Assembly: GCA_963708575.1 (NCBI GenBank)
Contig: CAVPTB010000007.1
Span: forward strand, 1,612,001-1,676,000
Direction: 5' to 3'
Length of the DNA stretch: 64,000 nt
Origin: DASVWZ01 sp963708575
Lineage (GTDB): Bacteria > Acidobacteriota > Terriglobia > Terriglobales > Acidobacteriaceae
The notes under the pieces are model-generated. The model ran no database searches. It was not told the DNA's origin and worked only from the letters and a program-made list of their open reading frames with translations. A program made the translations under genes and the position numbers. This document shows, piece by piece, positions 27,345-36,636 of this stretch; the first letter of the stretch is position 1, and the number at the start of each line of letters is the position of its first letter.

Positions 27345-28376
27345 TTAGCCGGCGGAGTCAGTCGCCAAGGTAATCGCCTTACCGTCGAAGTGTGGCTGGG
27401 GAGGCGTGTCCGTTCCAGCCGGGGGCACTATCGTGGGCGCAGGACCGACACTTCGCTGCGTGTCTGGCGCCTCTTCGCCTGGGCGTCGCAGGGTGGGAGC
27501 GTTCGGAGGCCGTGTCTCAGAAGCTGCCTTGGCGAGGCTCGTTTGTGGGCTCAGGTCTACTTCTCTGTCCACGCGCACCATCTTGGTGCCGTCCACTTTC
27601 ATGGTCTCGACCCGCGTGACCTCATCTCCGATAAAACGTATGAAGTCCACGTCCTGAGGAGGTTCCCCATAAATCCAATCTTCGTGTTCGGTTTCGCCGT
27701 CTTTCTCACGGATTTTCTTGGGCGGGCGTCCGACTGCGTAGATCACCATTTCGTGATTCATGCCGACCAGCACATGGTGATTCTTGATGGCATCTCGAAC
27801 CTTGGGTGGAACAGTATCGAGGTAAGCTTCGAGCGCTGATTTCGCATTGAAATCGAGGACCGGGCGCAGCAGGGTCTTAAGTTCCGGAGGGGTCAGTTCA
27901 GGCACATAGTGATCGAAAACCAGGTCAACATAAGATCCGCGCGGATTCGCATTGGGGTCGCTCGGGGCAATCGGTCCGGTCCCACCCACGCCAACCTGTA
28001 AATGGTCGTACCATTTTTGTTTTTTTACGGGCCCACCGTTCAACTCGAAGCGGATGCGGTCCTGTTTGATCACGATCGCGGTAAGACGAGCCTGATCTCC
28101 CGCCTTCACCGCCGGACCCCACATTGCCAAGGCCTGCTGCAGCTCTTCTCCACTCGGAGATACAACTCCATCCTTCAGCGTCAATCCCCTCTTTCCCATT
28201 GGAAAAGAAGTCCGGATATAGACCAGCTCCGATGTAAATGCCTGAACCAGATCGAGTCGCGTCTTCTTAGAGAGGTGAGGGGGGGACGTGCCCGGAGATT
28301 GCTGGCCAAACGCAGATGCCAAGGCTAAGCCAAGAACCACCGCCAACCTAGGAAGGAAGAGCACTCGTGACTTCAT
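27345..28376 (-). CDS. Exported hypothetical protein
   Basis: 343-aa exported protein without recognised domain. Signal peptide (LAVVLGLALASAFGQ) then a conserved-looking globular part (~35-250), with motifs KKTRLDLVQAFTSELVYIRT, YVDLVFDHYVPELTPPE and IKNHHVLVGMNHEMVIYAVGRPPKKIRE. The tail (~265-343) is Pro/Thr-rich. The block around VLVGMNHEMVIYAVGRP, ending in GEPPQDVDFIRF, resembles small outer-membrane-lipoprotein SmpA/BamE-like strands, but this is by feel only. Function unknown. Confidence 0.72.
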   Translation of the reverse strand: MKSRVLFLPRLAVVLGLALASAFGQQSPGTSPPHLSKKTRLDLVQAFTSELVYIRTSFPMGKRGLTLKDGVVSPSGEELQQALAMWGPAVKAGDQARLTAIVIKQDRIRFELNGGPVKKQKWYDHLQVGVGGTGPIAPSDPNANPRGSYVDLVFDHYVPELTPPELKTLLRPVLDFNAKSALEAYLDTVPPKVRDAIKNHHVLVGMNHEMVIYAVGRPPKKIREKDGETEHEDWIYGEPPQDVDFIRFIGDEVTRVETMKVDGTKMVRVDREVDLSPQTSLAKAASETRPPNAPTLRRPGEEAPDTQRSVGPAPTIVPPAGTDTPPQPHFDGKAITLATDSAG

Positions 28377-28495
28377 CGCGACACCCCGAGCGGCATTTAA
28401 GCGATTATACCGCCGACTGAGGGTGTTAGATGACAGGAAAAGCTTGAGGGGAGGGCTGTTCCGGGGGTCGCGCTACGGCAACCCCCGGAAGGCTT

Positions 28496-29525
28496 TTACT
28501 GGTAGGTGAAGTTGAGTTCGTCCAAATAGATCTCGTACGGTTGCTGCTTCGAGTTGCCGTCGATTTGGTAGTTGATGGTCACGCCGTACCAACTTCTATT
28601 CGTCGGGTTATCGTAACGATTGAGGTTGTTCTGCGTCCCGTTCAGGGTAATGCTCTTGAACAACAACTGGTCATTGGAAGTACGTTCCGCCTGGAGTACC
28701 AGGTGATTCCATCCGTTGACCGGGTGGCAGCCAATGCCACTGGGAACCCAATGTCCGGACTGGCTCCACGTATCCCACTCATGGCCTCCAGCAATGCGAC
28801 ATTCATGTCCCCAGATAAAGGACTTACCGTTTTCAAACTGATTGATATCGAACTCGAGCGCCTGCGCCGCTTCCACGTTCGTCGCATAGAACCAGACGTC
28901 GTAGGTGAAGTAGTGGAGGTTCGGGACGATCTTGTGGTCAGAGTCTGGCATTCCCTGTGACGAGAAATCGCCAATCAGATGGTTGTTCCAGAGAACGTCG
29001 GAGAAAACGGTCTTTCCACCGATAGTCGTATGGGTTGAGCTTCCGCTCTTGGAAGGGTTGGAAATATGCGGCGTCCACGACCAAGTCGTCTGAGGCCCGG
29101 TACTGCTTGCAAGAGTTGCATATGTTGTAGGAAGTAGGCTCCAATGCGTAACCCGTCCACCCGGCGGTATCATTTTGCAAGTTGGAGAAGGTGTTACCCC
29201 CTCCCCCTCCGCCGACGGTAATAGCGATTGGCGTCTTGGTGGCACCCCCACACTTGTCCCACTCTTGCACGACCGTGTTGTACTTGCCAGGATTAAGGCT
29301 CAGATTGGTGTTCAGACTGGCGCCCTGTACCACATACGCCAGTACACCGGGAGCTGTATAGATTCCCATGGATGCAATGCCCTTGTTACAGCTAGAAGTG
29401 GCCGTAGCCACGTACTGCACAGGTGAGCCAACCTGCTGCCCGTTGGTAGGAGTTTGAACGTTTACAGTAGCAAATGCGGACATTGCGCATGCCGCAACCC
29501 AACCGAGTACAAAAAACCTCTTCAT
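28496..29525 (-). pseudogene. Exported Ig-like/LamG-like protein, disrupted by a one-base frameshift
   Basis: Two open frames, 28938-29525 and 28496-29251, together read as one protein of about 343 aa. The first part carries a signal peptide (RFFVLGWVAACAMSAFA) and an Ig-like domain (~20-108). After a glycine stretch it reaches YNICNSC and then loses sense; the second frame picks up from SSTGPQTTWSWTPH and continues through VLWNNHLIGDFSSQG, FIWGHECRIAGGHEWD and GWNHLVLQAERTS to YLDELNFTYQ, a LamG/concanavalin-like fold. One extra T in TGCTTG around 29107 explains the switch. ATG at 29525 has GGAGATC. It may be a real pseudogene or an assembly error. Confidence 0.75.
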
Positions 29526-29736
29526 TCTGATCTCCAGCTCTTTTTATTTGTGCTCTGTCCTACTGGCGCGCAACGCTAAGTTGTTGTGGATTCTAGGGTG
29601 CCTTCTACTTAGCCTCAAGGAAATAGTGTATGAAGGCGCACTCAGAAGTGCATGTTGGTCTAGGGTTTTAACCTTAACGAAAAGGAGCTCCTATACAGTC
29701 CGCTCCAGAACTGGCGCGGCTTTCGCGGGAGATTAC

Positions 29737-30759
29737 TTATGAGACACGGACCCCATCGCGAGCCAGCTTAAGCGGCAGAACGTGCCCCCCATTTTCTCCG
29801 ATGACTGTCGCAACCCGGCTGGCGCTGCCGCGTTCCACGAAAAAGATAACGCACCCGCCGCCGCCGGCGCCGCACACCTTCGCCGCCCGGGCTCCTTGTT
29901 TTGCAGCAAGGGCGATCAATTTGTCGATCAGAGGCGTGGTGATTCCGGGAGCGTTACTGCGGCGCAATTTCCACTCCTCCCGCAGCAATCGCGCTACTTC
30001 CTCCCACCGGCTGCGCTGCAGCGCCTGATGCATGGCGCGCGCAATTTCGGCAATGCGCTCGAAATTTCGAAACACTCGTTTGTCCCCGTCAATGTGCGCC
30101 TTAAAAACTTCCCAGTTGTTGATGCCCGACTTTCGTGGCGCACCGGTGTAGGCGAGCACAAATCGTGACTCAATCTCTTCCGCGAAAACCCGCACGGCCT
30201 CACGGTAAATCCCGTCAACATCCAGATGAATCGCATTTACGCCGCCATATAGAGCGGGATAGTAGTCCTGGCATCCCGTAGGAACTTCGATCACCTGCGC
30301 CTCCACGTTTTGAGCAATGACACGCATTTGCTCCAGCGTCAAATGCCGTTCGGTGAAGCGAGCCATCGCCGCCGTAGCGGCAATCATCAACGCGGAGGAA
30401 CCAGAGATTCCAGCTCCGGCAGGAGATTCGGAATCAGTCTCCATTATGAAGCCCTGGCGAGGAGCAAAAAACTGCACGAGACGCGCCGCCAGCGGCAATT
30501 TGAATCGTCGCGTCATGCGGAGAGCCTCAAAACTTGGAAACGACTCTTCCCTTTTCGTGTCGATCGACTTGAGGTGGATACGTTTGCCCGGCAGTGGCGT
30601 GATTCGGCACGTCGTCTGAATGTTCAATGCGAAATTCAGGGTCACCGCGCCGGAATGAAATAAGTAAAGGGGCCACAAATCCATCGTTCCCCCGGCCAGA
30701 TCGGCACGGCAAGGCGCCTGGGCAACGATCGAACGCGTACTCGAAGAGAGTCTCGGCAT
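29737..30759 (-). CDS. GHMP family sugar kinase
   Basis: 340-aa cytoplasmic kinase of the GHMP family (galactokinase/heptose-7-phosphate kinase type). The N-terminal motif APCRADLAGGTMDLWP, the ATP loop SPAGAGISGSSALMIA near 110-125 and the third motif KVCGAGGGGCVIFF near 300-313 are all present. The substrate is a sugar or sugar phosphate; D-glycero-D-manno-heptose-7-phosphate (HddA type) is a guess. No sugar-nucleotide genes are next to it. ATG start at 30759 has no clear ribosome site. Confidence 0.85.
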   Translation of the reverse strand: MPRLSSSTRSIVAQAPCRADLAGGTMDLWPLYLFHSGAVTLNFALNIQTTCRITPLPGKRIHLKSIDTKREESFPSFEALRMTRRFKLPLAARLVQFFAPRQGFIMETDSESPAGAGISGSSALMIAATAAMARFTERHLTLEQMRVIAQNVEAQVIEVPTGCQDYYPALYGGVNAIHLDVDGIYREAVRVFAEEIESRFVLAYTGAPRKSGINNWEVFKAHIDGDKRVFRNFERIAEIARAMHQALQRSRWEEVARLLREEWKLRRSNAPGITTPLIDKLIALAAKQGARAAKVCGAGGGGCVIFFVERGSASRVATVIGENGGHVLPLKLARDGVRVS

Positions 30760-30834
30760 GCCGTGTTTGTATCACGGCTCAATGTCGACTCAAAATCGGG
30801 TTCTCTTGCCGGGAGAATGGAAGTTTCGGAAAAA

Positions 30835-31401
30835 CTAGCTCGAAGTCAGATTGAGCGCCCGTCGCATCGTACCCTTCTCTTTTTGGATCTTATCCTGAAG
30901 AAGTGTGATGGCATAGATCAATTGCTCCGGACGGGGAGGGCAACCGGGAACATATACATCGACCGGGATTACTTGATTCACGCTCTGCACCAGGGCGTAG
31001 TTTTGAAACACGCCACCTGAGGTCGCGCAAGCTCCCATCGAAATGACCCACTTCGGCTCCGGCATCTGTTCCCAGAGTTGACGAATCACGGGCGCCATTT
31101 TGTTTGATACGCGGCCGGCAATGATGATGAGATCGGACTGACGGGGCGATGGACGAAATACCTCGGCGCCGAAGCGCGCGATGTCGAACCGCGAAGCTCC
31201 CATCGACATCATTTCGATTGCGCAACAGGCCAGGCCGAATGTCATCGGCCAAATGGAGTTTTTCCGCATCCAGTTGACCGCCGCATCCATGGTTGTCAAA
31301 ACCACGCCTTCCGGAGTTGGATTTCCATAGGTCAGGTCTTTGACGACTCGCTTGCCCTTCTCGACGTCGACGTAAGGTCCGAAATTTAGGTCTTGCGGCA
31401 T
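30835..31401 (-). CDS. nuoB: NADH-quinone oxidoreductase subunit B
   Basis: 188-aa peripheral subunit of complex I that holds cluster N2 at the quinone site. The four cysteine ligands are visible in GLACCAIEM (two adjacent), MGACATSGG and VPGCPPRPEQL. The RFGAEVFRPSPRQSDLIIIAG segment is diagnostic. The gene stands alone, with no nuoA, nuoC or nuoD beside it, so the rest of complex I must be elsewhere or this is an extra copy. No ribosome site is obvious before the ATG. Confidence 0.93.
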   Translation of the reverse strand: MPQDLNFGPYVDVEKGKRVVKDLTYGNPTPEGVVLTTMDAAVNWMRKNSIWPMTFGLACCAIEMMSMGASRFDIARFGAEVFRPSPRQSDLIIIAGRVSNKMAPVIRQLWEQMPEPKWVISMGACATSGGVFQNYALVQSVNQVIPVDVYVPGCPPRPEQLIYAITLLQDKIQKEKGTMRRALNLTSS

Positions 31402-31456
31402 AGTTAGATTTTACTTGTTGCGACACGATGTGTCCAAAACCGTCGGGACCAGAGAC

Positions 31457-32479
31457 TCAAGGATTCAGTACGATCTTTCCGAACATTTTGCTGGACGCCA
31501 TATATTCGTGAGCGGCCCGCGTTTCGCTGAGAGGAAACGTTCGGTCGATCACAGGTTTTAACGTCCCATCGAAGACGAACTTCAAGACCTGGTGAAGATC
31601 ACCCATGGTTCCCATGTAGGAGCCGAGGAAAGACAACTGCCGCGCGAATAGAAAGCGCAGATCGAAACCGACGTTGGGTCCGGTGGTCGCGCCGCAGGTC
31701 ACGATTGTGCCCCCCGGCTTGACGGATTTCATGCTCTCATTCCAGGTGGCTTCTCCCACGTGTTCAACGACGATATCCACGCCCTCTTTGTTGGTGATCT
31801 TTCGGACTTCCTGAGAGATCTTCTGCTGATAGTGGTTGATCCCGTGATCCGCTCCAAGCGCCGCAGCCTTCTCCAGCTTTTTTTCGTCGCCGGCTGTCGT
31901 AATCACCCGCGCATGAAAAAGCTTGGCTATTTGAATGGCAGCGATTCCCACCCCTGATCCGGCCCCTAAAACCAAGACTGACTGGCCGGCCCGAATCTTA
32001 ACTCGGGAAACCAGCATGTGCCACGCTGTCAGGAATACCAGCGGGACGCTTGCGGCTTCGTCAAAGCTGAGCTTATCGGGGATCGGGATCACATTGATTG
32101 GCGGCACGGCAATCAGTTGGCAATTGCCGCCATCGACCGCGTTTCCTAGAGCGGTGAAGCCCGGACAGAGATTTTGCTCCCCCGAAGCACAATAATCGCA
32201 TCGGCCGCAGAACGACATGGGGGCCAGCAGAACCCGCTGACCTGGCTTGAATCCAGAAACGTATTCACCGGCCTCTACGACTTCGCCGGCAATATCGCTT
32301 CCGAGAATGTGGGGCAGCTTAACCCCGGGAAGTCCACCTCGGACCCAGAGGTCGAGATGGTTCAAAGCGCACGAACGCACTCGGACGAGAACCTGATCTT
32401 TCCTGGGTTGAGGATCGGGGACATCTTCGTAACGAAGTACTTCAGGACCGCCGAACTCGTGAATGCGGACAGCCTTCAT
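31457..32479 (-). CDS. Zinc-dependent alcohol dehydrogenase family protein
   Basis: 340-aa medium-chain dehydrogenase/reductase. The N-terminal catalytic domain has a structural zinc site CGRCDYCASGEQNLC (~95-110), and a catalytic site near SCALNHLDLWVRGG; the Rossmann part has VLGAGSGVGIAAIQIA near 170-186. The MKAVRIHEFGGPEVLRYEDVP opening is shared with quinone oxidoreductases, but the structural zinc points to alcohol dehydrogenase. Substrate unknown. Upstream is the terminator at 32518-32552, so it has its own promoter. Confidence 0.88.
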   Translation of the reverse strand: MKAVRIHEFGGPEVLRYEDVPDPQPRKDQVLVRVRSCALNHLDLWVRGGLPGVKLPHILGSDIAGEVVEAGEYVSGFKPGQRVLLAPMSFCGRCDYCASGEQNLCPGFTALGNAVDGGNCQLIAVPPINVIPIPDKLSFDEAASVPLVFLTAWHMLVSRVKIRAGQSVLVLGAGSGVGIAAIQIAKLFHARVITTAGDEKKLEKAAALGADHGINHYQQKISQEVRKITNKEGVDIVVEHVGEATWNESMKSVKPGGTIVTCGATTGPNVGFDLRFLFARQLSFLGSYMGTMGDLHQVLKFVFDGTLKPVIDRTFPLSETRAAHEYMASSKMFGKIVLNP

Positions 32480-32517
32480 GGAGTGATTGTGCTCCCGAAA
32501 AACACGATAGCAGAAAA

Positions 32518-32552
32518 ATGCGGTCTCCCGCTTTGTGCTCGAGAGACCGCAT
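32518..32552 (-). terminator. Rho-independent terminator
   Basis: 10-bp stem (ATGCGGTCTC/GAGACCGCAT) around a 15-nt loop; read on the minus strand it is followed by TTTTTCTG. It ends transcription of the 32576-33997 gene before the alcohol dehydrogenase gene. Confidence 0.8.
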
Positions 32553-32575
32553 AAACCACAACAACTTGGGTCCGA

Positions 32576-33997
32576 TTAGAACTTGCTGCGCTGCCCCAGA
32601 GAGCAGTCATTGTTCACGTTCTGAATGTAGATTCCGTTGTTTCCCAATCGATCGTCTTCAAACGCCACCGCTGCAAGGCCATCGGATGTTCGGTCAGCGG
32701 CTAGCCGCGCTTTGTCCGATGGAATACTGGAAACCGGAAACTGCGCACAAATAACTTTGCCAGTCTTGTCGACTCGAGTCGCCTGGATGGTGGCCGATCC
32801 AAAGCCCACCTGGTCAACCCAGAACACGAGCGCTCCGGTGCCAATTTGCACGCTCTCTACAAAGATTTGCTGGTCATTGCCGAGTGGGACCAGGACTTTT
32901 CCAGTCGGTCCCCAGCGGCGGGTTCCAGTGCCATCGAGTTTCTGCGCGGAGACACCGTTGAATACCTGATTCGAATCTTCCTCGGTCCAGAATACAAAGG
33001 TTTCGTCTGTAGACGCTCGATAGGAAGCCGCGGGCGACACCCTCACGTTTGCAGTGTTCGTCGAGACCGGCGTCCCGTTGTGCGGGAAGGCTTCGCTACC
33101 GTCGGCCCGAATATGTTGGGCGAAGACTTGCAGGGCGGGACTGCTGGTGTACCAGTCAAACACCGCTCCGCCATTGCCATCCGGAACAAAGTAGGGGAAA
33201 TTGCCAAACTGTAGCGAGCCTTGATCGAAAATGGTTACGTTGGCACTTCCCCAAAGCAACTTTCCGGCTGCCGAGATTTTGTTGGCTCGGAGTTGACTGT
33301 TGCTACCAAACCCCTGGTTTCTGACCCACGACACAATCACGCTTCCGTTATCTGTGGCGTGCAAATCGGAAAGCGAGTAGTTGGAACCGGACTCGCTGAA
33401 AACTATCCCCGCACCCCACTGCGGGTTGCCGTTGGCATCGAGCTTTTGCAGAACTACGTTGCTGTCGCTGGTCCAACCCACCACCACATTGCCGTCGCTG
33501 GTACCGGCAATCTTCGGCGCAGCATGGAAGCTCTGGTCGTTTGTCACTTGGACGCCTTTGAAACCCCACAGAGGCTTGCCGGTCCGGCTCATCTTCGAGG
33601 CGGTAACTTGCTGGTTGCTGCCCTCGCGCGTATCCAGGAAAGCCAACAGCGCGTTGGAACTGGTGTCTATGTCCAATCCATAGTCTTCCGTCGAACTGTT
33701 GCTCAGCTTTGCTACGCGGCTGCCATCGTGTTTGAATTGTTCGAGTCCCGCGGCGTTCAATCTCTGGAAAAATACGTCGTAACCGACCGGCGGCGGATCG
33801 TCCGGATTCGCGTCAAACCAGCTCACATACCATCCTTTACCCGGAAGCGGCTTTACCTTTGGCTGGACCTGATCGCTGCCATTGGCGTTGTCGGCCAGTG
33901 GAAGGTTTTTCGACGGATCCGACGACCATTGCGCCCAACTACTTCCCACCAGAATTAAGTTCAAAAACACACCGCAGACTAAAGTGGACTTGATCAT
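32576..33997 (-). CDS. Exported propeller-like repeat protein
   Basis: 473-aa exported protein with a signal peptide (VCGVFLNLILVGSSWAQ). The chain repeats a block of about 50 residues holding a Gly-Asn or Asp-Gly turn and a hydrophobic-W strand (GNPQWGAGIVFS, GKPLWGFKGVQVT, AGKLLWGSANVT, GTRRWGPTGKV). The regular W/DG spacing suggests a beta-propeller. The opening WSSDPSKNLPLADNANGSDQVQPKV and the end DDRLGNNGIYIQNVN are family-like. No catalytic motif; the ligand is unknown. GGGAA precedes the ATG. Confidence 0.78.
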   Translation of the reverse strand: MIKSTLVCGVFLNLILVGSSWAQWSSDPSKNLPLADNANGSDQVQPKVKPLPGKGWYVSWFDANPDDPPPVGYDVFFQRLNAAGLEQFKHDGSRVAKLSNSSTEDYGLDIDTSSNALLAFLDTREGSNQQVTASKMSRTGKPLWGFKGVQVTNDQSFHAAPKIAGTSDGNVVVGWTSDSNVVLQKLDANGNPQWGAGIVFSESGSNYSLSDLHATDNGSVIVSWVRNQGFGSNSQLRANKISAAGKLLWGSANVTIFDQGSLQFGNFPYFVPDGNGGAVFDWYTSSPALQVFAQHIRADGSEAFPHNGTPVSTNTANVRVSPAASYRASTDETFVFWTEEDSNQVFNGVSAQKLDGTGTRRWGPTGKVLVPLGNDQQIFVESVQIGTGALVFWVDQVGFGSATIQATRVDKTGKVICAQFPVSSIPSDKARLAADRTSDGLAAVAFEDDRLGNNGIYIQNVNNDCSLGQRSKF

Positions 33998-34186
33998 TTT
34001 CCCTTACCCTCACAGACGGTTAGAAGTTTCCCCGAAACACAGGACAGCAAAATCTACTACTGGCATGGGGGGTGGTCAATTCGGTTACAGGTTAGGAGTC
34101 CTATGACCCTGCTTGACGTGACCGCGCGTCATGTCGGGCGTCCACATTGACTCCTTCCTCTGAAAGGCGAAATAATCCCTGAAGCA

Positions 34187-35071
34187 ATGGATATTTACGA
34201 AGAAATCGTGAAGTTACGACAGCAGGGCCGTCGTGGCGCAGTGGCAACGATTGTCAATGTGCGCGGATCGATCCCTTCGTTTGAAACCGCCAAGATGTTG
34301 GTACGAGATGACGGTTCGATCGTCGGCACGATTGGTGGCGGTTGTGTGGAGGGCGAGGTCTGGCAGGCCGCCCGCGAGGTAATGGAATCGGAAAAGCCCC
34401 GCAGCCTTACCTTCAATCTGAATCAAGACCCGAAATACGACACGGGACTGGTCTGCGGGGGCACCCTGGACATTTTCCTGGAGCCGATCCTACCTCCAGC
34501 TCTACTTTATATTTTCGGGGCAGGTCACGTCTCTGTAAATCTTTACGAGATCGCGCGACGAGCAGGTTTTGATGTCTCCGTGATCGACGATCGGGCGGCC
34601 TACGCCAGCCGTGAGCGATTTCCGAATGCCCAGGAGGTGGTGGCTGAAGACTTCGATCATGCTATGAGCCGGATCACGCCGAGTGAGTCTTCTTATATTG
34701 TCATCGTCACGCGTGGTCATCGCGATGACATGCGAGTACTGCGCTGGGCGGTGCAGACGCAAGCGCGCTACGTTGGCATGATCGGCTCGAAACGGAAGAC
34801 CATTACGATCTTCCGGGAATTGCTGAAGGAGGGTCTTTCCGAAAAATTATTTGAACGCGTTCATGCGCCGGTCGGGTTGGATATTGGCGCCATCACTCCC
34901 GAGGAGATCGCGGTGGCGATCACCGCCGAAATGATCGCCGTTCGCCGGCATGTCGAACGCGCTTTGCCACACATGAGCTGGTTCGATGTTCGCGACCGGA
35001 GTGTCGCAGCGGATGAGGGTTCCGCGGAATCCGAAGTGACCGCTCTCGATTCCTCGCAAGAAAAGTTATAG
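34187..35071 (+). CDS. xdhC: XdhC family molybdenum-enzyme maturation protein
   Basis: 294-aa XdhC/CoxI-type protein that binds molybdenum cofactor and helps insert it, often after sulfuration, into molybdenum hydroxylases such as xanthine dehydrogenase. The N-terminal domain has ATIVNVRGSIPSFETAKMLV and the typical GTIGGGCVEGEVWQ; the C-terminal Rossmann-like domain has YIFGAGHVSVNLYEIAR and YVGMIGSKRK. The following gene is a MobA-like nucleotidyltransferase (76-nt gap), a pairing that fits cofactor tailoring. No molybdenum hydroxylase structural genes are in the window. Confidence 0.93.
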   Translation: MDIYEEIVKLRQQGRRGAVATIVNVRGSIPSFETAKMLVRDDGSIVGTIGGGCVEGEVWQAAREVMESEKPRSLTFNLNQDPKYDTGLVCGGTLDIFLEPILPPALLYIFGAGHVSVNLYEIARRAGFDVSVIDDRAAYASRERFPNAQEVVAEDFDHAMSRITPSESSYIVIVTRGHRDDMRVLRWAVQTQARYVGMIGSKRKTITIFRELLKEGLSEKLFERVHAPVGLDIGAITPEEIAVAITAEMIAVRRHVERALPHMSWFDVRDRSVAADEGSAESEVTALDSSQEKL

Positions 35072-35147
35072 CGTTCTGTCCGGCACTGTTGCGCCAAAAC
35101 CGGTCTCCCGTCGCTGACTTCCCTGTCCCTTTCTGCTATCGTCGCTC

Positions 35148-35783
35148 ATGGCCCGATCGCCCAATTTTTGTGGACTGATATTGGCTGCGGGCGAATCCAC
35201 TCGCATGGGTCGAGATAAGGCCTTACTGCCGTGGCCTCCTCACTTGGCTGCCGTTGGACACACGTTTCTATCGTCTTCGATCCGAGCTCTGTCCCCGTTG
35301 GTCGAGATGGTGATTGTGGTTGCGGGGAATAATGAAGCCAACCTTGCCCCTGTCGCCTATGCGAACGGGGCAAGCGTTGTTCGTAACCCGGCTCCGGAGC
35401 GCGGGCAGTTCAGTTCACTTCGCATCGGCTTGCAAGAGATACTGGATCACGGACGCGATGCTGCCATCGTCACCCTGGTCGATCGACCTCCTGCTAACCC
35501 CGCGATTCTTGATCTTCTAATCTCGAACTTCTTGACGGCTCCGGCGGATATATGGGCTATCGTCCCAGAACATAGTGGACGCCATGGCCATCCCATTCTG
35601 ATGGGGCGCGAGATGATCGAAGCTTTCCTGAGGGCCCCGGCGTCCGCGAACGCACGAGAGATCGAGCATCTGAACCAGGAACACATCCGCTATGTGCCGG
35701 TGGACGATCCTGCTGTTACCCTAAATGTGAATACGATGGAAGACTATGCAGCGCTGACCGCGTGCATCCCGCAAGTAAAGTGA
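35148..35783 (+). CDS. MobA/MocA-like nucleotidyltransferase
   Basis: 211-aa enzyme of the MobA-like NTP transferase family, expected to add CMP or GMP to molybdopterin. The opening LILAAGESTRMGRDKALLPW contains the nucleotide-binding signature, and NPAPERGQFSSLRIGL and HGHPILMG complete the family pattern. Its position after xdhC suggests a cytidylyltransferase (MocA) role in making the MCD cofactor for hydroxylases. No clear Shine-Dalgarno site precedes the ATG. It is followed 22 nt later by a HAD phosphatase, making a three-gene operon. Confidence 0.88.
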   Translation: MARSPNFCGLILAAGESTRMGRDKALLPWPPHLAAVGHTFLSSSIRALSPLVEMVIVVAGNNEANLAPVAYANGASVVRNPAPERGQFSSLRIGLQEILDHGRDAAIVTLVDRPPANPAILDLLISNFLTAPADIWAIVPEHSGRHGHPILMGREMIEAFLRAPASANAREIEHLNQEHIRYVPVDDPAVTLNVNTMEDYAALTACIPQVK

Positions 35784-35805
35784 AATCCAACCAGGATAGA
35801 GTGAA

Positions 35806-36534
35806 GTGACCGAAAAACTTTCCGTCAAAGCCTCTGAATTTATCGATTCTGTTTTACGTCTCGAACCAAGATTGGCGGTATTCGATTGCGACGGCACGCT
35901 GTGGTCCGGCGACGCGGGCGAAGGCTTCTTCAGCTGGGAACTCGAAGAAGCGATCGTGTCGGATGAAATAGCCCAGCGAACGCAAGCTCGATACGCCGCT
36001 TATCGTGCGGGCAAGGTGCCGGAAGAGGTCATGTGCGGAGAGATGGTCACCATGCACGCTGGGCTGAGCGAGGCAAAGGTGCAGGAAGTGGCGAGTCGCT
36101 ACTTCGAGAGCAGGTTCGCGTCGAACATCTTTCCGGAACTTCGCGAGCTCATCGCCCGGTTGCAACGATCCGGATGCGAAGTTTGGGCCGTCTCTTCCAC
36201 AAATGAATGGGTGATCCGCGCAGCTGTTGGCCACTTCGGAATTCCAGAGAATCGGATCCTGGCAGCGGCAGTTGAGATCGATGAAGGCCGCGTGACCGAC
36301 CGCCTCATTCGCGTCCCCTCGGGAGAAGGCAAGCCTCGGGCCATCCGCGAGGTGATTCGCCGAGATCCGGACGCTGCCTTTGGCAATTCTCGCTGGGACA
36401 CGGAAATGCTGGCCATGGCCAAGGCTGCCTTCGCCGTAAATCCAAACCCCGATCTGGAAGAAACGGCGCTTTCACGAGGATGGCAGATCTACCATCCTGA
36501 CGCGGTCGCAGCTGGGGCGGGAAGGATTTCTTAG
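35806..36534 (+). CDS. HAD superfamily phosphatase
   Basis: 242-aa SerB-like HAD hydrolase. Motif I is FDCDGTLWSG (nucleophile D26 and acid D28 region), motif II is the SST in WAVSSTNEW, motif III is the lysine in GEGKPRA and motif IV is GNSRWDTEM. Motif IV usually reads GDS, so the first aspartate is replaced by asparagine. An alpha-helical C1 cap (~45-100) precedes motif II. The GTG start follows GGATAGAG at good spacing. The substrate is unknown; placement after xdhC and MobA-like genes may be coincidental or point to a cofactor-linked phosphate ester. Confidence 0.85.
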   Translation: MTEKLSVKASEFIDSVLRLEPRLAVFDCDGTLWSGDAGEGFFSWELEEAIVSDEIAQRTQARYAAYRAGKVPEEVMCGEMVTMHAGLSEAKVQEVASRYFESRFASNIFPELRELIARLQRSGCEVWAVSSTNEWVIRAAVGHFGIPENRILAAAVEIDEGRVTDRLIRVPSGEGKPRAIREVIRRDPDAAFGNSRWDTEMLAMAKAAFAVNPNPDLEETALSRGWQIYHPDAVAAGAGRIS

Positions 36535-36636
36535 TTCCGTCATCGACTATTAGTCTCTCTCAGCGAACCGCCCCGCCCAAGATGGACTGAGCGGGGCGCA
36601 TTCCCAACCTCTACAGCGAGCGTTTCCCTTCTTTGT

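Noticed and set aside
36569..36598. GC-rich 8-bp stem (CGCCCCGC/GCGGGGCG) between convergent genes as terminator
   Set aside because: Plausible hairpin but with a 14-nt loop and no T-run on either strand, so not listed as a terminator.
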